Assembly: GCF_004786035.1 (NCBI RefSeq)
Contig: NZ_CP035088.1
Coordinates: 4,500,001-4,564,000 of the forward strand
Source: Pseudomonas viciae
GTDB lineage: Bacteria; Pseudomonadota; Gammaproteobacteria; Pseudomonadales; Pseudomonadaceae
Direction of reading: 5' to 3'
DNA length: 64,000 nt
Positions 28,837-36,762 of this stretch are shown here, piece by piece (the stretch's first letter is position 1; every line of letters starts with the position of its first letter). The notes under the pieces are model-generated. The model made no database searches. It was not told the DNA's origin and saw only the letters and a list, made by a program, of their open reading frames with translations. Made by a program: the position numbers and the translations under genes.

Positions 28837-28903
28837 TTACCAAGACAGCCTCCCGTCCCTGCCCTTCATGGAACGGGCCCGACACCTCCGGCCGGAACCC
28901 TGC

Positions 28904-30055
28904 ATGAAACGTCCCCGCCCTACCCGACGCGCCTGGCTTTTAACCTTCGCCCTGCTTCCAGCCGTGGCCTTCGCCACCTGGCAAGCGGTGGCACCGAGCC
29001 GTGAATCCCTGGTCACCGCACCCGTCACCCGTGGCGATATCGAAAACAGCGTCACCGCCCTGGGCACCCTGCAACCACGGCGTTATGTGGACGTGGGCGC
29101 CCAGGCCTCCGGGCAGATCCAGAAGATTCATGTGGAAGCCGGTGACGAGGTTCGCGAGGGCCAGCTCCTGGTGGAAATCGACCCGTCCACGCAAAAGGCC
29201 AGGCTCGACGCCGGCCGCTTCTCCATTGAAAACCTCAAGGCCCAGCTTCAGGAACAGCGCGCCCAACACGACCTGGCCCAGCAGAAATTCCGCCGCCAGC
29301 AGCAACTCAAGGCCGGCGGCGCCACCCGCGAGGAAGATGTACAGACCGCCCAGGCCGAGGTACGGGCGACCCAGGCACGCATCGACATGTTCCAGGCGCA
29401 GATCCGTCAGGCCCAGGCCAGCCTGCGCAGCGACGAGGCCGAATTGGGCTACACGCGCATCTATGCGCCGATGAGCGGCACCGTGGTCGCCGTCGGTGCC
29501 CGGGAAGGCCAGACCCTCAACGCCCAGCAGCAAACCCCGTTGATCCTGCGCATCGCCCGTCTATCACCGATGACGGTCTGGGCCGAAGTCTCGGAAGCCG
29601 ACATCGGCCACGTCAAACCGGGCATGACCGCCTACTTCACCACCCTGGCCGGCGGCGCCCGGCGCTGGAGCAGCACCGTTCGGCAGATTCTGCCGGTGCC
29701 GCCACGGCCGCTGGAGGCCAGCCAAGGTGGCAGCCCCACGGGCGGGCGCAGCGGCAGCGAACGGGTGGTGCTCTACACCGTGTTGCTCGACGTGGACAAC
29801 GCCGACCGCGCCCTGATGACCGACATGACCGCCCAGGTGTTTTTCGTCGCCGCCCAGGCCAAGGACGTGCTGACCGTGCCCAGCGCGGCGTTGCAAGACA
29901 ACGCCGGCCAAGTGCAAGTGCTGGCCGAGAACGGCGAGGTTCAGCCGCGGGTCGTGCGTACCGGCGTCAGCGATCGACTGCGCACCCAGATCGTCGACGG
30001 CCTGAATGAGGGCGAACAGGTGCTGATCGGCCCGGCTGTCGGCAGCGGAGGCTGA
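28904..30055 (+). CDS. pvdR: Periplasmic adaptor of the pyoverdine pump
   Basis: This 383-residue HlyD/MacA-type membrane fusion protein has an N-terminal membrane anchor (WLLTFALLPAVAFATW), the first lipoyl half (QPRRYVDVGAQASGQIQKIH), and a long coiled-coil hairpin (about 100-190, rich in A/Q/R). The second lipoyl half is YTRIYAPMSGTVVAVGAREG, followed by beta-barrel domains. It links PvdT to OpmQ to export newly made pyoverdine and recycle it after iron release. ATG 28904 begins the MKRPRPTRR basic leader. Its TGA is followed at once by the pvdT ATG. Confidence 0.94.
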   Translation: MKRPRPTRRAWLLTFALLPAVAFATWQAVAPSRESLVTAPVTRGDIENSVTALGTLQPRRYVDVGAQASGQIQKIHVEAGDEVREGQLLVEIDPSTQKARLDAGRFSIENLKAQLQEQRAQHDLAQQKFRRQQQLKAGGATREEDVQTAQAEVRATQARIDMFQAQIRQAQASLRSDEAELGYTRIYAPMSGTVVAVGAREGQTLNAQQQTPLILRIARLSPMTVWAEVSEADIGHVKPGMTAYFTTLAGGARRWSSTVRQILPVPPRPLEASQGGSPTGGRSGSERVVLYTVLLDVDNADRALMTDMTAQVFFVAAQAKDVLTVPSAALQDNAGQVQVLAENGEVQPRVVRTGVSDRLRTQIVDGLNEGEQVLIGPAVGSGG

Positions 30056-32026
30056 ATGAACACGCCCCTGATCGAACTGCGGGATATTCGCAAGGCCTAC
30101 GGCGGTGGCGACAGCCCCCGGGTGGAAGTGCTGCGCGGCATCGATTTGTCGATTCACGCTGGCGAGTTCCTGGCGATTGTCGGCGCCTCCGGTTCCGGCA
30201 AATCGACCCTGATGAACATCCTCGGTTGCCTCGACCGCCCCACCAGCGGCGAGTACCGTTTCGCCGGTGAAGACGTCGCCCATCTGGGCAGCGATGAATT
30301 GGCCTGGCTGCGGCGCGAGGCCTTCGGGTTCGTGTTCCAGGGCTATCACTTGATCCCCTCCGGCACGGCCCAGGAAAACGTCGAGATGCCGGCCATCTAC
30401 GCCGGCACCTCCGCCGCTGAACGCCATGCCCGCGCCAGTGCCCTGCTCGCACGCCTGGGCCTGGCCAGCCGCACTGGCAACCGCCCGCATCAATTGTCCG
30501 GCGGCCAGCAGCAACGGGTGTCGATTGCCCGGGCCTTGATGAACGGCGGTCACATCATCCTCGCCGACGAACCCACCGGCGCCCTCGACAGCCAGAGCGG
30601 CATCGAGGTCATGGCCTTGCTCGACGAACTGGCGAGCCAGGGCCACGTCGTGATCCTGATCACCCATGACCGCGAAGTCGCGGCCCGGGCCAAGCGCATC
30701 ATCGAGATCCGCGACGGGTTGATCATCAGCGACAGCGCCGGTCCTGCACCTGCCACACCGCAGGCCAACCCCAAGGCGTTGCAGGCCGTGGACCTGCGCC
30801 AGCGCCTGAGTGCCGGCAGCGAACACACCAGCGCCTGGAAAGGCGAGTTGCTCGACGCCGTGCAGGCGGCGTGGCGGGTGATGTGGATCAACCGCTTTCG
30901 CACCGCCCTGACCTTGCTCGGCATCATCATCGGCGTGGCCTCGGTGGTGGTGATGCTGGCGGTGGGCGAAGGCAGCAAGCGCCAGGTCATGGCCCAGATG
31001 GGCGCCTTCGGCTCCAACATCATTTACCTCAACGGCAGCGCCCCCAGCCCGCGAGCCGCCAAGGGCATCATCCGCGACGATGACCTGGCCGCCCTCGCCG
31101 CCCTGCCCGAAGTGCAGCGGATCATGCCGGTCAACGGCGCCGAAGCCAGCGTGCGCTTCGGCAACCTCGACCACACCAGCTACGTCGGCGGCAACGATAC
31201 GAACTTCCCGCTCATCTTCAATTGGCCGGTGGTCCAGGGCCATTACTTCAGCGAGGCCGATGAGCGCAGCGCGGCCGCAGTCGCGGTGATCGGTCACAAG
31301 GTCCGGCAGAAACTGTTCAAGGACGTCGCCGACCCCATCGGCCGCTACATCCTGATCGAGAACATGCCGTTCCAGGTGGTTGGCGTACTGGCAGAGAAAG
31401 GCGCCAGCTCCGGGGACTCGGACGCCGACAACCGCATCGCCGTGCCCTACTCCGCCGCCAGCGTGCGACTGTTCGGCAGTCGTCATCCCGAGTACGTGGT
31501 GATCGCCGCCAAGGACGCGGGCAAGGTCAAGCAAGCCGAACAAGCCGTCTCCCGAACGCTGTTGCGCCTGCACGACGGCAAGCAGGATTTCGAACTGACC
31601 AACAACGCCGCAATGATCCAGGCCGAGGCCCGCACCCAGGGCACGCTGTCGCTGATGCTCGGCGCCATCGCCGCGATTTCGCTGTTGGTGGGCGGCATCG
31701 GGGTGATGAACATCATGCTCATGACCGTGCGCGAACGGACCCGCGAAATCGGTATCCGCATGGCCACCGGCGCTCGCCAGCGCGACATCCTGCGCCAGTT
31801 CCTCACCGAAGCGGTGATGCTCTCGGTGGTTGGCGGGCTGGCCGGTATCGGCCTGGCCCTGCTGGTGGGCGGCGCATTGCTGCTGGGCAAGATCGCCGTG
31901 GCGTTCGAATGGCTGGCGGTGTTCGGCGCCTTCGGCTGCGCCCTGGTCACCGGCGTCGTCTTCGGTTTCATGCCGGCCCGCAAGGCCGCCCGCCTCGACC
32001 CGGTCGCGGCCCTCACCAGTGAATGA
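30056..32026 (+). CDS. pvdT: MacB-type ABC transporter of the pyoverdine pump
   Basis: This is a 656-residue fused ATPase-permease. The N-terminal ATPase has Walker [10 protein letters not shown] (near 42), Q-loop FVFQGYHLI, signature [10 protein letters not shown] (near 145) and Walker [12 protein letters not shown]. After a linker comes the first transmembrane helix ([20 protein letters not shown]), a periplasmic MacB domain, and three C-terminal helices of the FtsX type ([21 protein letters not shown]). It powers PvdR-OpmQ. Translation is coupled to pvdR (TGA-ATG adjoining), and opmQ begins 10 bases after its stop. Confidence 0.95.
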   Translation: MNTPLIELRDIRKAYGGGDSPRVEVLRGIDLSIHAGEFLAIVGASGSGKSTLMNILGCLDRPTSGEYRFAGEDVAHLGSDELAWLRREAFGFVFQGYHLIPSGTAQENVEMPAIYAGTSAAERHARASALLARLGLASRTGNRPHQLSGGQQQRVSIARALMNGGHIILADEPTGALDSQSGIEVMALLDELASQGHVVILITHDREVAARAKRIIEIRDGLIISDSAGPAPATPQANPKALQAVDLRQRLSAGSEHTSAWKGELLDAVQAAWRVMWINRFRTALTLLGIIIGVASVVVMLAVGEGSKRQVMAQMGAFGSNIIYLNGSAPSPRAAKGIIRDDDLAALAALPEVQRIMPVNGAEASVRFGNLDHTSYVGGNDTNFPLIFNWPVVQGHYFSEADERSAAAVAVIGHKVRQKLFKDVADPIGRYILIENMPFQVVGVLAEKGASSGDSDADNRIAVPYSAASVRLFGSRHPEYVVIAAKDAGKVKQAEQAVSRTLLRLHDGKQDFELTNNAAMIQAEARTQGTLSLMLGAIAAISLLVGGIGVMNIMLMTVRERTREIGIRMATGARQRDILRQFLTEAVMLSVVGGLAGIGLALLVGGALLLGKIAVAFEWLAVFGAFGCALVTGVVFGFMPARKAARLDPVAALTSE

Positions 32027-32036
32027 ACCTCATCCT

Positions 32037-33431
32037 ATGAAAGCGCACTTGACCCTCCTGGCGACCGGCCTGTTACTGGCAGCCTGCGCCAGCCCGTTGC
32101 CGGCCCCGGACAGCGGCATCCAGCCGCCAGCGGCCTGGCAAAACCTCGATACCCCCAGCACTCGGGCAGATAACCAGCAATGGTGGACGCAGTTCGGCAG
32201 CCCGCAATTGAACCGGCTGATCGAACAAGCGCGCCTGGACAGCCACGACCTCGCCGCCGCCATGGCCCGGGTGCGCCAGGCCCAGGCCAGTGCCGTCATT
32301 GCCGGCGCGCCACTGCTGCCGGAAATCAGGGCCGGGCTCAACGGCAATCGCCAGGAGTTGTTGCGGGGCAAGGGCTACAGCCAGCTGGACGTGGATCGGA
32401 ACAACCGCACCATCGATTACTACGACGCCAACCTCAGTGCCAGCTATGAGCTGGATTTCTGGGGCGGCAAACGGGCGGCCCGGGACAGTGCACTGAGCAC
32501 GCTCTCGGCCAGCCAGTTCGACCGCGCGACGGTGGAGTTGACCTTGCTCAGCAGCGTCGCCAATAGCTACACCCAGGCACTGTCCCTGAACGAACAACAG
32601 CGCATCGCCGAACTGAACCTGGCCAACGCCCAACGCGTGCTTGACCTGGTGCAGACCCGCTACGACGCCGGCAGCGCCACGGCCCTGGAACTGTCCCAGC
32701 AGAAAAGCCTGGTGGCAGCCCAGCAACGCCGATTGCCCCAGGTGCAGCAACAAGCCCGGGACGCCTTGATCACCCTGGCGGCGCTGCTGGGGCAACCGGT
32801 GCAATCGGTCAGGCTCGACGCTGAAAACTTCGACCGTTTGCACTGGCCGTCCATCGACGCCGGAGTCCCCAGCGACCTGCTGCGCCGTCGCCCCGACATC
32901 GCCGCCGCCGAAGCCCGCCTCAGCGCCGCCCAGGCCGACATCACCGTGGCCCGCGCCGCCATGTTGCCCTCCGTCACCCTGGGCCTGAGCCTGGGCACTG
33001 GCGCCGACATCGCCGACCAGTTGCTGCGCAACAACTTCTACAACCTCACCGCCGGCTTGGCCGCGCCAATCTTCAACAACGGCCGCCTGAGCGCCGAACG
33101 CGACCGAGCCACCACGCGCCAGGAAGAACTGCTGGAACTCTACCGCGCCGCCATCATCAACGGCTTCGCCGACGTCGAAAAAGCCCTGAACAGCATCCAC
33201 GGCCTGGACCAGCAACGGCAGTGGCAAGCCGAAGAACTGCACCAGGCCCAGACCGCCTTCGACCTCGCCCAGAGCCGCTACCAGGCCGGGGCTGAAGATT
33301 TGCTCACGGTGCTGGAAACCCAGCGCACGCTGTATGCCGCCCAAGACATGAACGTGCAACTAAGGCTGGCGCGGGTGCAGGCGAGTGTGGCGTTGTATAG
33401 GGCGTTGGGTGGAGGTTGGGAAGTGATGTAA
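32037..33431 (+). CDS. opmQ: Outer-membrane lipoprotein channel of the pyoverdine pump
   Basis: This 464-residue NodT/TolC-family efflux channel has a lipobox (LLLAACASP, Cys near 18), so it is a lipoprotein. Two repeated OEP domains follow, with the typical ARVRQAQASAVIAGAPLLPEI and LRRRPDIAAAEARLSAAQAD segments and the late YQAGAEDLLTVLETQRTLY motif. It is the third gene of the pvdRT-opmQ operon. ATG 32037 gives the signal peptide directly; the longer open frame upstream overlaps pvdT. Confidence 0.94.
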   Translation: MKAHLTLLATGLLLAACASPLPAPDSGIQPPAAWQNLDTPSTRADNQQWWTQFGSPQLNRLIEQARLDSHDLAAAMARVRQAQASAVIAGAPLLPEIRAGLNGNRQELLRGKGYSQLDVDRNNRTIDYYDANLSASYELDFWGGKRAARDSALSTLSASQFDRATVELTLLSSVANSYTQALSLNEQQRIAELNLANAQRVLDLVQTRYDAGSATALELSQQKSLVAAQQRRLPQVQQQARDALITLAALLGQPVQSVRLDAENFDRLHWPSIDAGVPSDLLRRRPDIAAAEARLSAAQADITVARAAMLPSVTLGLSLGTGADIADQLLRNNFYNLTAGLAAPIFNNGRLSAERDRATTRQEELLELYRAAIINGFADVEKALNSIHGLDQQRQWQAEELHQAQTAFDLAQSRYQAGAEDLLTVLETQRTLYAAQDMNVQLRLARVQASVALYRALGGGWEVM

Positions 33432-33452
33432 GGCTAAAGCCAAGTGACATCA

Positions 33453-33480
33453 TGGCGAGGGAGCTTGCTCCCTCGCCACA
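33453..33480. repeat. Palindromic REP behind opmQ
   Basis: TGGCGAGGGAGCTTGCTCCC continues into TCGCCACA, a perfect hairpin 22 bases after the opmQ stop. It probably ends or stabilises the pump transcript. Confidence 0.8.
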
Positions 33481-33522
33481 GATAACTCCCCTCTTCATAA
33501 AGGGTGTTCGGCTTTGATTCTG

Positions 33523-33610
33523 TTTATCCGGTCATGTAGGACTCTCGAGCGAGGCTACGTTGCCTTGCGCCGTTACCTACAACTGCGCCAGAATCCGCCG
33601 GCTTGTGCGC
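33523..33610 (+). repeat. Conserved leader block of cassette copy 1 (repeated at 35763-35851)
   Basis: This block of about 88 bases is nearly identical to 35763-35851 (for example TGTAGGACTC, CGTTGCCTTGCG, AGAATCCGCCGGCTTGTGCG). It includes TGTAGG and CCTACA as inverted hexamers about 30 bases apart. It lies just upstream of the structured RNA in both copies, so it probably carries the promoter or an operator. No clear -35/-10 pair stands out. It contains no plausible coding frame shared by both copies. Confidence 0.6.
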
Positions 33611-33656
33611 CTGGCACCCCGTCGATAACTTGTTCCCCGTCACTGCTCATCAGTGA

Positions 33657-33824
33657 TCGGGTCTGCAAGCCCGACGAATACCAGGCGCATAGCCGAAGCC
33701 AATCGACACGTTCGTGTTCGTTTCATGGCGGCTGTGTGCGGGAGACCTTCGGGTCTGCCGGGTTCCTGGTTTCCCGGTCTTGCAGACCCGCGCATAGCTG
33801 CCACCCCATCATCTGCAAGTGATG
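33657..33824 (+). ncRNA. P4 CI / C4-type antisense RNA switch, copy 1 (loop TCTGCAAG)
   Basis: There are three parts in order. Hairpin A (33657-33674) has a 5-bp stem and loop TCTGCAAG. The structured RNA body follows (33727-33802): a 14-bp outer stem (arms 33727-33740 and 33789-33802, counting G-U), a C(TTCG)G hairpin (33743-33756) and a CCGGG/CCCGG hairpin (33758-33777). Within it, 33779-33786 reads CTTGCAGA, the exact complement of the loop. Hairpin C (33807-33824) has a 5-bp stem and again loop TCTGCAAG, 37 bases before the DUF6124 start. This matches the seqA-CI(seqB)-seqC layout of the phage P4 immunity RNA and the C4 RNA of phages P1/P7. The assignment rests on structure and motif memory, not on a covariance-model search. 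Confidence 0.75.
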
Positions 33825-33860
33825 TCTGGCAGCGTCCTTTGAATAATCAGGAGCTGCACC

Positions 33861-34187
33861 ATGTTCAAGATCACCCCCAATCCCCCGGAAGACAATTCAA
33901 AGAAACTCAACGAAGCCGCCGACCGCGCCCTCGCCTTTTACCTCGACCCCAAATCTGAAAACCCCATTCCACCGCCGGGCCAGTTGTTCACCGTGGCGGA
34001 AGGTGCGGACCTGGAATGCCTGCTGGCCAACCTCAGCGAAACCCTGGCTTCGGTCAACGTCATGGCCAACGAACTGGCATTTGATTTGGAAGGCACGCGA
34101 CGAAGTTTTGCCCTGGGGATCCAACAGATGGTCGAGCTGAGTGAGTTGCTGGCGAACCGCGCCCTGGACATCGCCGCGCCGCGTTAA
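33861..34187 (+). CDS. DUF6124 (former DUF3077-type) small protein, copy 1
   Basis: This 108-residue soluble protein begins MFKITPNPPEDNSKK and contains FTVAEGADLECLLANLSETL and MVELSELLANRALD. This family is common, multicopy and largely restricted to Pseudomonas; no function is known to me. It has no signal peptide, no membrane segment, and a helical amphipathic C-terminus. The start follows AATCAGGAGCTGCACC. The gene lies directly behind the antisense-RNA-like element and is therefore the probable regulated gene. A second copy at 36106 is broken. Confidence 0.85.
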   Translation: MFKITPNPPEDNSKKLNEAADRALAFYLDPKSENPIPPPGQLFTVAEGADLECLLANLSETLASVNVMANELAFDLEGTRRSFALGIQQMVELSELLANRALDIAAPR

Positions 34188-34219
34188 CGCCTCGCACTAA
34201 CCTCAAGCCAAGTGACATT

Positions 34220-34352
34220 TGTGGCGAGGGGATTTATCCCCGTTGGGCTGCGCAGCAGCCCCATTAGCCCGCACCTCGGTGTGTCAGATTTTTTTGAGTG
34301 AGCTGGTTTTGGAGCTGCTTCACGCCCAACGGGGATAAATCCCCTCGCCACA
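34220..34352. repeat. Long REP-type inverted repeat after DUF6124 copy 1
   Basis: TGTGGCGAGGGGATTTATCC and its complement flank an imperfect stem-loop containing GGGCTGCGCAGCAGCCCCA. The same arrangement with a different arm (GGGAGCTTGCTCTC) follows the second DUF6124 copy at 37056-37188, so the repeat belongs to the duplicated unit. The remaining gap to the next gene holds only the terminator below. Confidence 0.8.
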
Positions 34353-34438
34353 ACGTCTTTGATCGCTGGCCCTCATCCGCAACAGCGACATCGCTTGCAG
34401 TTTAAAGTCGGCCATACGACTAATACCGATAAGTCAGC

Positions 34439-34460
34439 AGCCCGCCCGGTTGGGCGGGCT
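34439..34460. terminator. Strong GC hairpin, probable terminator
   Basis: AGCCCGCCC-GGTT-GGGCGGGCT forms a perfect 9-bp stem 18 bases beyond the stop of the minus-strand Imm33-like gene. The T-run is poor in both directions, so efficiency is uncertain. Confidence 0.55.
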
Positions 34461-34477
34461 CCTTATTCAAGGCAGTA

Positions 34478-35125
34478 TCAGTTGTTTATTTTTTCATCCA
34501 GCCAGACGTCATTCGTAGGACCGTGGAATCGGTAGCCGAACGGTAGCGCTAAAAACCTCACCAAGTCTGGTCGACTTACCGAGACATGCTGGGTATGAAC
34601 CGTCTTCAGATTTTTTACATCCCCATCAAATCTGTCCGTGGTTAGCCACCAACCTGACATATGCTCGGGAGAGGGGTAGCGTACTCCGTCAGCAGGATCG
34701 CCTTCCAAGATGCCATCTGAGATCACAATCATCTGGTCGAAGGTCGGTGCGGCGTAGTCCGCGCCGGCCCTCTCACACACCGCATGCTGTTCGGCCCAAA
34801 GTCTCAGCGTGGTGCTGATGCCTGGTACATAAACTCCAGTCACCGGTGACTGCTCAAAAAACAACAACTCTCGTTTGTCGTTCAGATGCATCTTCGTGAC
34901 CCAACATCCATATCCCAAAGTTTCGTCTGGAGCGACCCTATAGCCCGCTTCAACATAGCGAACGACGAGATCGATGAAATCGATGGCTCCTTCTTTCAGA
35001 CCAGGGTCATCGACCACGATGCTGATCTCATAGTCAAACCGCTCCGCAAGTCCCTCGGTTTTCAATGTCAGACCCGCGCCTGTTTCTATACTGCTGATGT
35101 TCATTGATTGCACTCGTAGCACCAT
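34478..35125 (-). CDS. Orphan immunity-type protein resembling Imm33
   Basis: This is a protein of about 215 residues with no signal peptide. The C-terminal part has MSGWWLTTDRFDGD, then VSRPDLVRFLALPFGYRFHG and DVWLDE. It resembles the Imm33 (DUF2185) immunity fold found beside polymorphic toxins; this is a pattern match from memory. Start is uncertain: ATG 35125 follows AGGGGGCAAGTGC, while ATG 35104 and 35152 are in frame. Local base composition is lower in GC than the pvd genes. No cognate toxin gene is seen upstream, so it appears to be a displaced immunity gene in an accessory island. Confidence 0.6.
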   Translation of the reverse strand: MVLRVQSMNISSIETGAGLTLKTEGLAERFDYEISIVVDDPGLKEGAIDFIDLVVRYVEAGYRVAPDETLGYGCWVTKMHLNDKRELLFFEQSPVTGVYVPGISTTLRLWAEQHAVCERAGADYAAPTFDQMIVISDGILEGDPADGVRYPSPEHMSGWWLTTDRFDGDVKNLKTVHTQHVSVSRPDLVRFLALPFGYRFHGPTNDVWLDEKINN

Positions 35126-35291
35126 GCACTTGCCCCCTGGGCACAACTGCAACCCAGACAGTGTGGGTAAAGTCGCTGCTCATCCCCAGCCGGGTTCAGC
35201 CCGTGGCCGGTTGATGATCAAGTATGTAGTTGCCGCTTTTTAGTGCCTGGATCAGTTTTGCGCAAGTATGACAGGCGTGGTAATTTTGTAT

Positions 35292-35522
35292 TCAGTTCTC
35301 AAAAGTTTTGTCGTGTAGCTTTATCGCCTCTTCTAGAGAGGGCCACCATTGGCAGCGAGATAAAGGACTCTCCTCCATAAAAAGCTCCATCGTATTTCTC
35401 AGGGCATTTAACTGATACTCATGCGCCAAAGGCAGACGGAAGAATTCAACGTTTTGAACGCAGTACTTGCCACTATTTAGATCTTCAAAGCAAAAATAAA
35501 CAGCAAGAGTATGTGAATCCAT
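35292..35522 (-). CDS. Small immunity-like protein downstream of a toxin tail
   Basis: This acidic protein of 76 residues starts MDSHTLAVYFCFEDLNSG and ends EEAIKLHDKTFEN. ATG 35522 is preferred because TATGGAAAGCC precedes it. No family is recognised. It begins 23 bases after the stop of a polymorphic-toxin C-terminal remnant on the same strand, the usual place of a cognate immunity gene. The low GC content differs from the flanking pvd genes and suggests horizontal origin. Confidence 0.6.
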   Translation of the reverse strand: MDSHTLAVYFCFEDLNSGKYCVQNVEFFRLPLAHEYQLNALRNTMELFMEESPLSRCQWWPSLEEAIKLHDKTFEN

Positions 35523-35545
35523 GGCTTTCCATACTTCATGAGATC

Positions 35546-35743
35546 TTAACACTTCTCCTCCGTTAATCTGTTGCCCCCACTTACCGCTAGCAACCGATCG
35601 ATTAGTATTTGCACGGTATTTTTAAGCTGCGATACAGTATCCCCTCTACTATCAGTAATTACCACTTTGTTCCTCTTGACGTTAATATTGTGTCCCGTAC
35701 CGTTATCAACATAGTGACGCCCTCCTTCAACAATCCTATTAGA
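35546..35743 (-). pseudogene. C-terminal remnant of a polymorphic (CDI/Rhs-type) toxin
   Basis: An open frame without a start codon encodes RIVEGGRHYVDNGTGHNINV, then KVVITDSRGDTVSQLKNTVQ, and stops at TAA 35546-35548. The GxHNxxVxxxKVVITDxxGxxxSQxKN pattern is the end of a toxin domain common in contact-dependent inhibition and Rhs effectors. Upstream it is cut by an in-frame stop (35744-35746), exactly where the second copy of the conserved leader region begins. No delivery part (Rhs repeats or FHA domain) remains. Confidence 0.6.
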
Positions 35744-35762
35744 TCAGTAATGGTGCTCGGCT

Positions 35763-35851
35763 CTGTTTATCCGGCCATGTAGGACTCCCGAGCGAGGTTA
35801 CGTTGCCTTGCGTCATTGCCTACAACTACGCCAGAATCCGCCGGCTTGTGC
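35763..35851 (+). repeat. Conserved leader block of cassette copy 2
   Basis: This is the near-identical counterpart of 33523-33610, with about 10 scattered substitutions, ahead of the second antisense-RNA-like element. Both hexamers of the TGTAGG/CCTACA-type inverted repeat are kept (TGTAGG...CCTACA). Confidence 0.6.
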
Positions 35852-35898
35852 GCTTGGCTCATGACTTTTACTGTTCCCAGGTCACTGATTTCAGCGAT

Positions 35899-36067
35899 CG
35901 GGTTTGGTAGCCCGCGAGTCAACTAGGCGCAAGCGCCACCTTCTACAGATGCTCTCTCGCGTCTGTGTCATGGTGGCCGTGCGCAGGGCGTCTTCGGGCG
36001 CGCCGGGTTCCTAGTGCTCCGGTCTACCAACCCGCGTACGGCCGCCACCCAATCGTTTGGTAGCGAT
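35899..36067 (+). ncRNA. P4 CI / C4-type antisense RNA switch, copy 2 (loop TTTGGTAG)
   Basis: The order is the same as in copy 1 but the recognition sequence is different. Hairpin A (35899-35914) has stem CGGG/CCCG and loop TTTGGTAG. The body (35972-36046) has a 13-bp outer stem (35972-35984 with 36034-36046), a TTCG-loop hairpin with changed stem bases (GCGTC/GGCGC instead of AGACC/GGTCT), and the CCGGG hairpin. Position 36024-36030 reads CTACCAA, complementary to the loop. Hairpin C (36052-36067) has stem ATCG/CGAT and loop TTTGGTAG again. It lies 39 bases ahead of the second DUF6124 start. The compensatory changes against copy 1 are the main evidence for the fold. Confidence 0.75.
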
Positions 36068-36453
36068 GGTGTCGGCTCCTGAAAATCAATACTAGGAGTT
36101 ACACCATGTTCAAGATCACTCCCAATCCCCCGGAAGACGATTCCAAGAAACTCGACGAAGCCGCCGACCGCGCCCTCGCCTTCTACCTCGATCCCAAGCC
36201 TGAAACACCCCATCCGCCACCGGGTCAGTTGTTTACCGTAGCGGAAGGCGCGGACCTGGAATGCCTCTGCCAAACGCGCAGTCGGTAGCGGATTACGAAG
36301 CCTTGTTGCCGTGGAACTGCCCACCGGAAATGCCACGGTAAACGGGAAACGCACCTGCTGATAGGTGTACTTCGTGGATCGGATACGTTCCGTCCACGCC
36401 ACGTAGCGGCTGGACAGGTTGTCCGCCGCTACAGCCGAACTCGTATCCGAATG

Positions 36454-36762
36454 TCAGACCTCGTCGCCTGCTGGTAACTCTTTCTCGGAACGAGCAATCA
36501 ATTCTTCAATACCAAGCAAGAACTTTTCCAGGTCAAATTCTTCCTTCTCTGACAGCTTCGTCCCCGCGTTTAGCACATCAGCGTTTATCTGTTCCATCTC
36601 CAAAAGAATCATAGAAACAGCATCTCCCCATTGATCGCTGCTAATCACGTCACCAGCGCCCTCGATCCGTTGGATCAGCGAATTTAGGCTCAAGCGGTCT
36701 GCCCTATAGTCATCAATAGACTGCCGAATTACAAAAAACTGCCGGTGAATTAGTTCGTCCAT
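36454..36762 (-). CDS. Probable immunity protein inside the DUF6124 interruption
   Basis: This acidic helical protein of 102 residues starts MDELIHRQFFVIRQSIDDYR and ends EELIARSEKELPAGDEV. ATG 36762 follows GAGGTTGGTGGT, a good ribosome-binding site. Directly upstream and in the same frame lies the end of a toxin domain, so this is read as its immunity partner. The family is not recognised. The frame runs on into the toxin remnant without a stop, see that entry. Confidence 0.6.
   Translation of the reverse strand: MDELIHRQFFVIRQSIDDYRADRLSLNSLIQRIEGAGDVISSDQWGDAVSMILLEMEQINADVLNAGTKLSEKEEFDLEKFLLGIEELIARSEKELPAGDEV

Noticed and set aside
29564..31573. 669-residue minus-strand open frame
   Set aside because: It is antisense to pvdR-pvdT, whose motifs are unmistakable. 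The composition (G, A, H, D, Q) is that of a shadow frame.
33541..33650. Integron attC-like site in the conserved leader
   Set aside because: Short GTTGCC/CTACAAC strings suggested it, but there are no paired R and L boxes, no integrase nearby, and the antisense-RNA reading explains the adjacent structure better.
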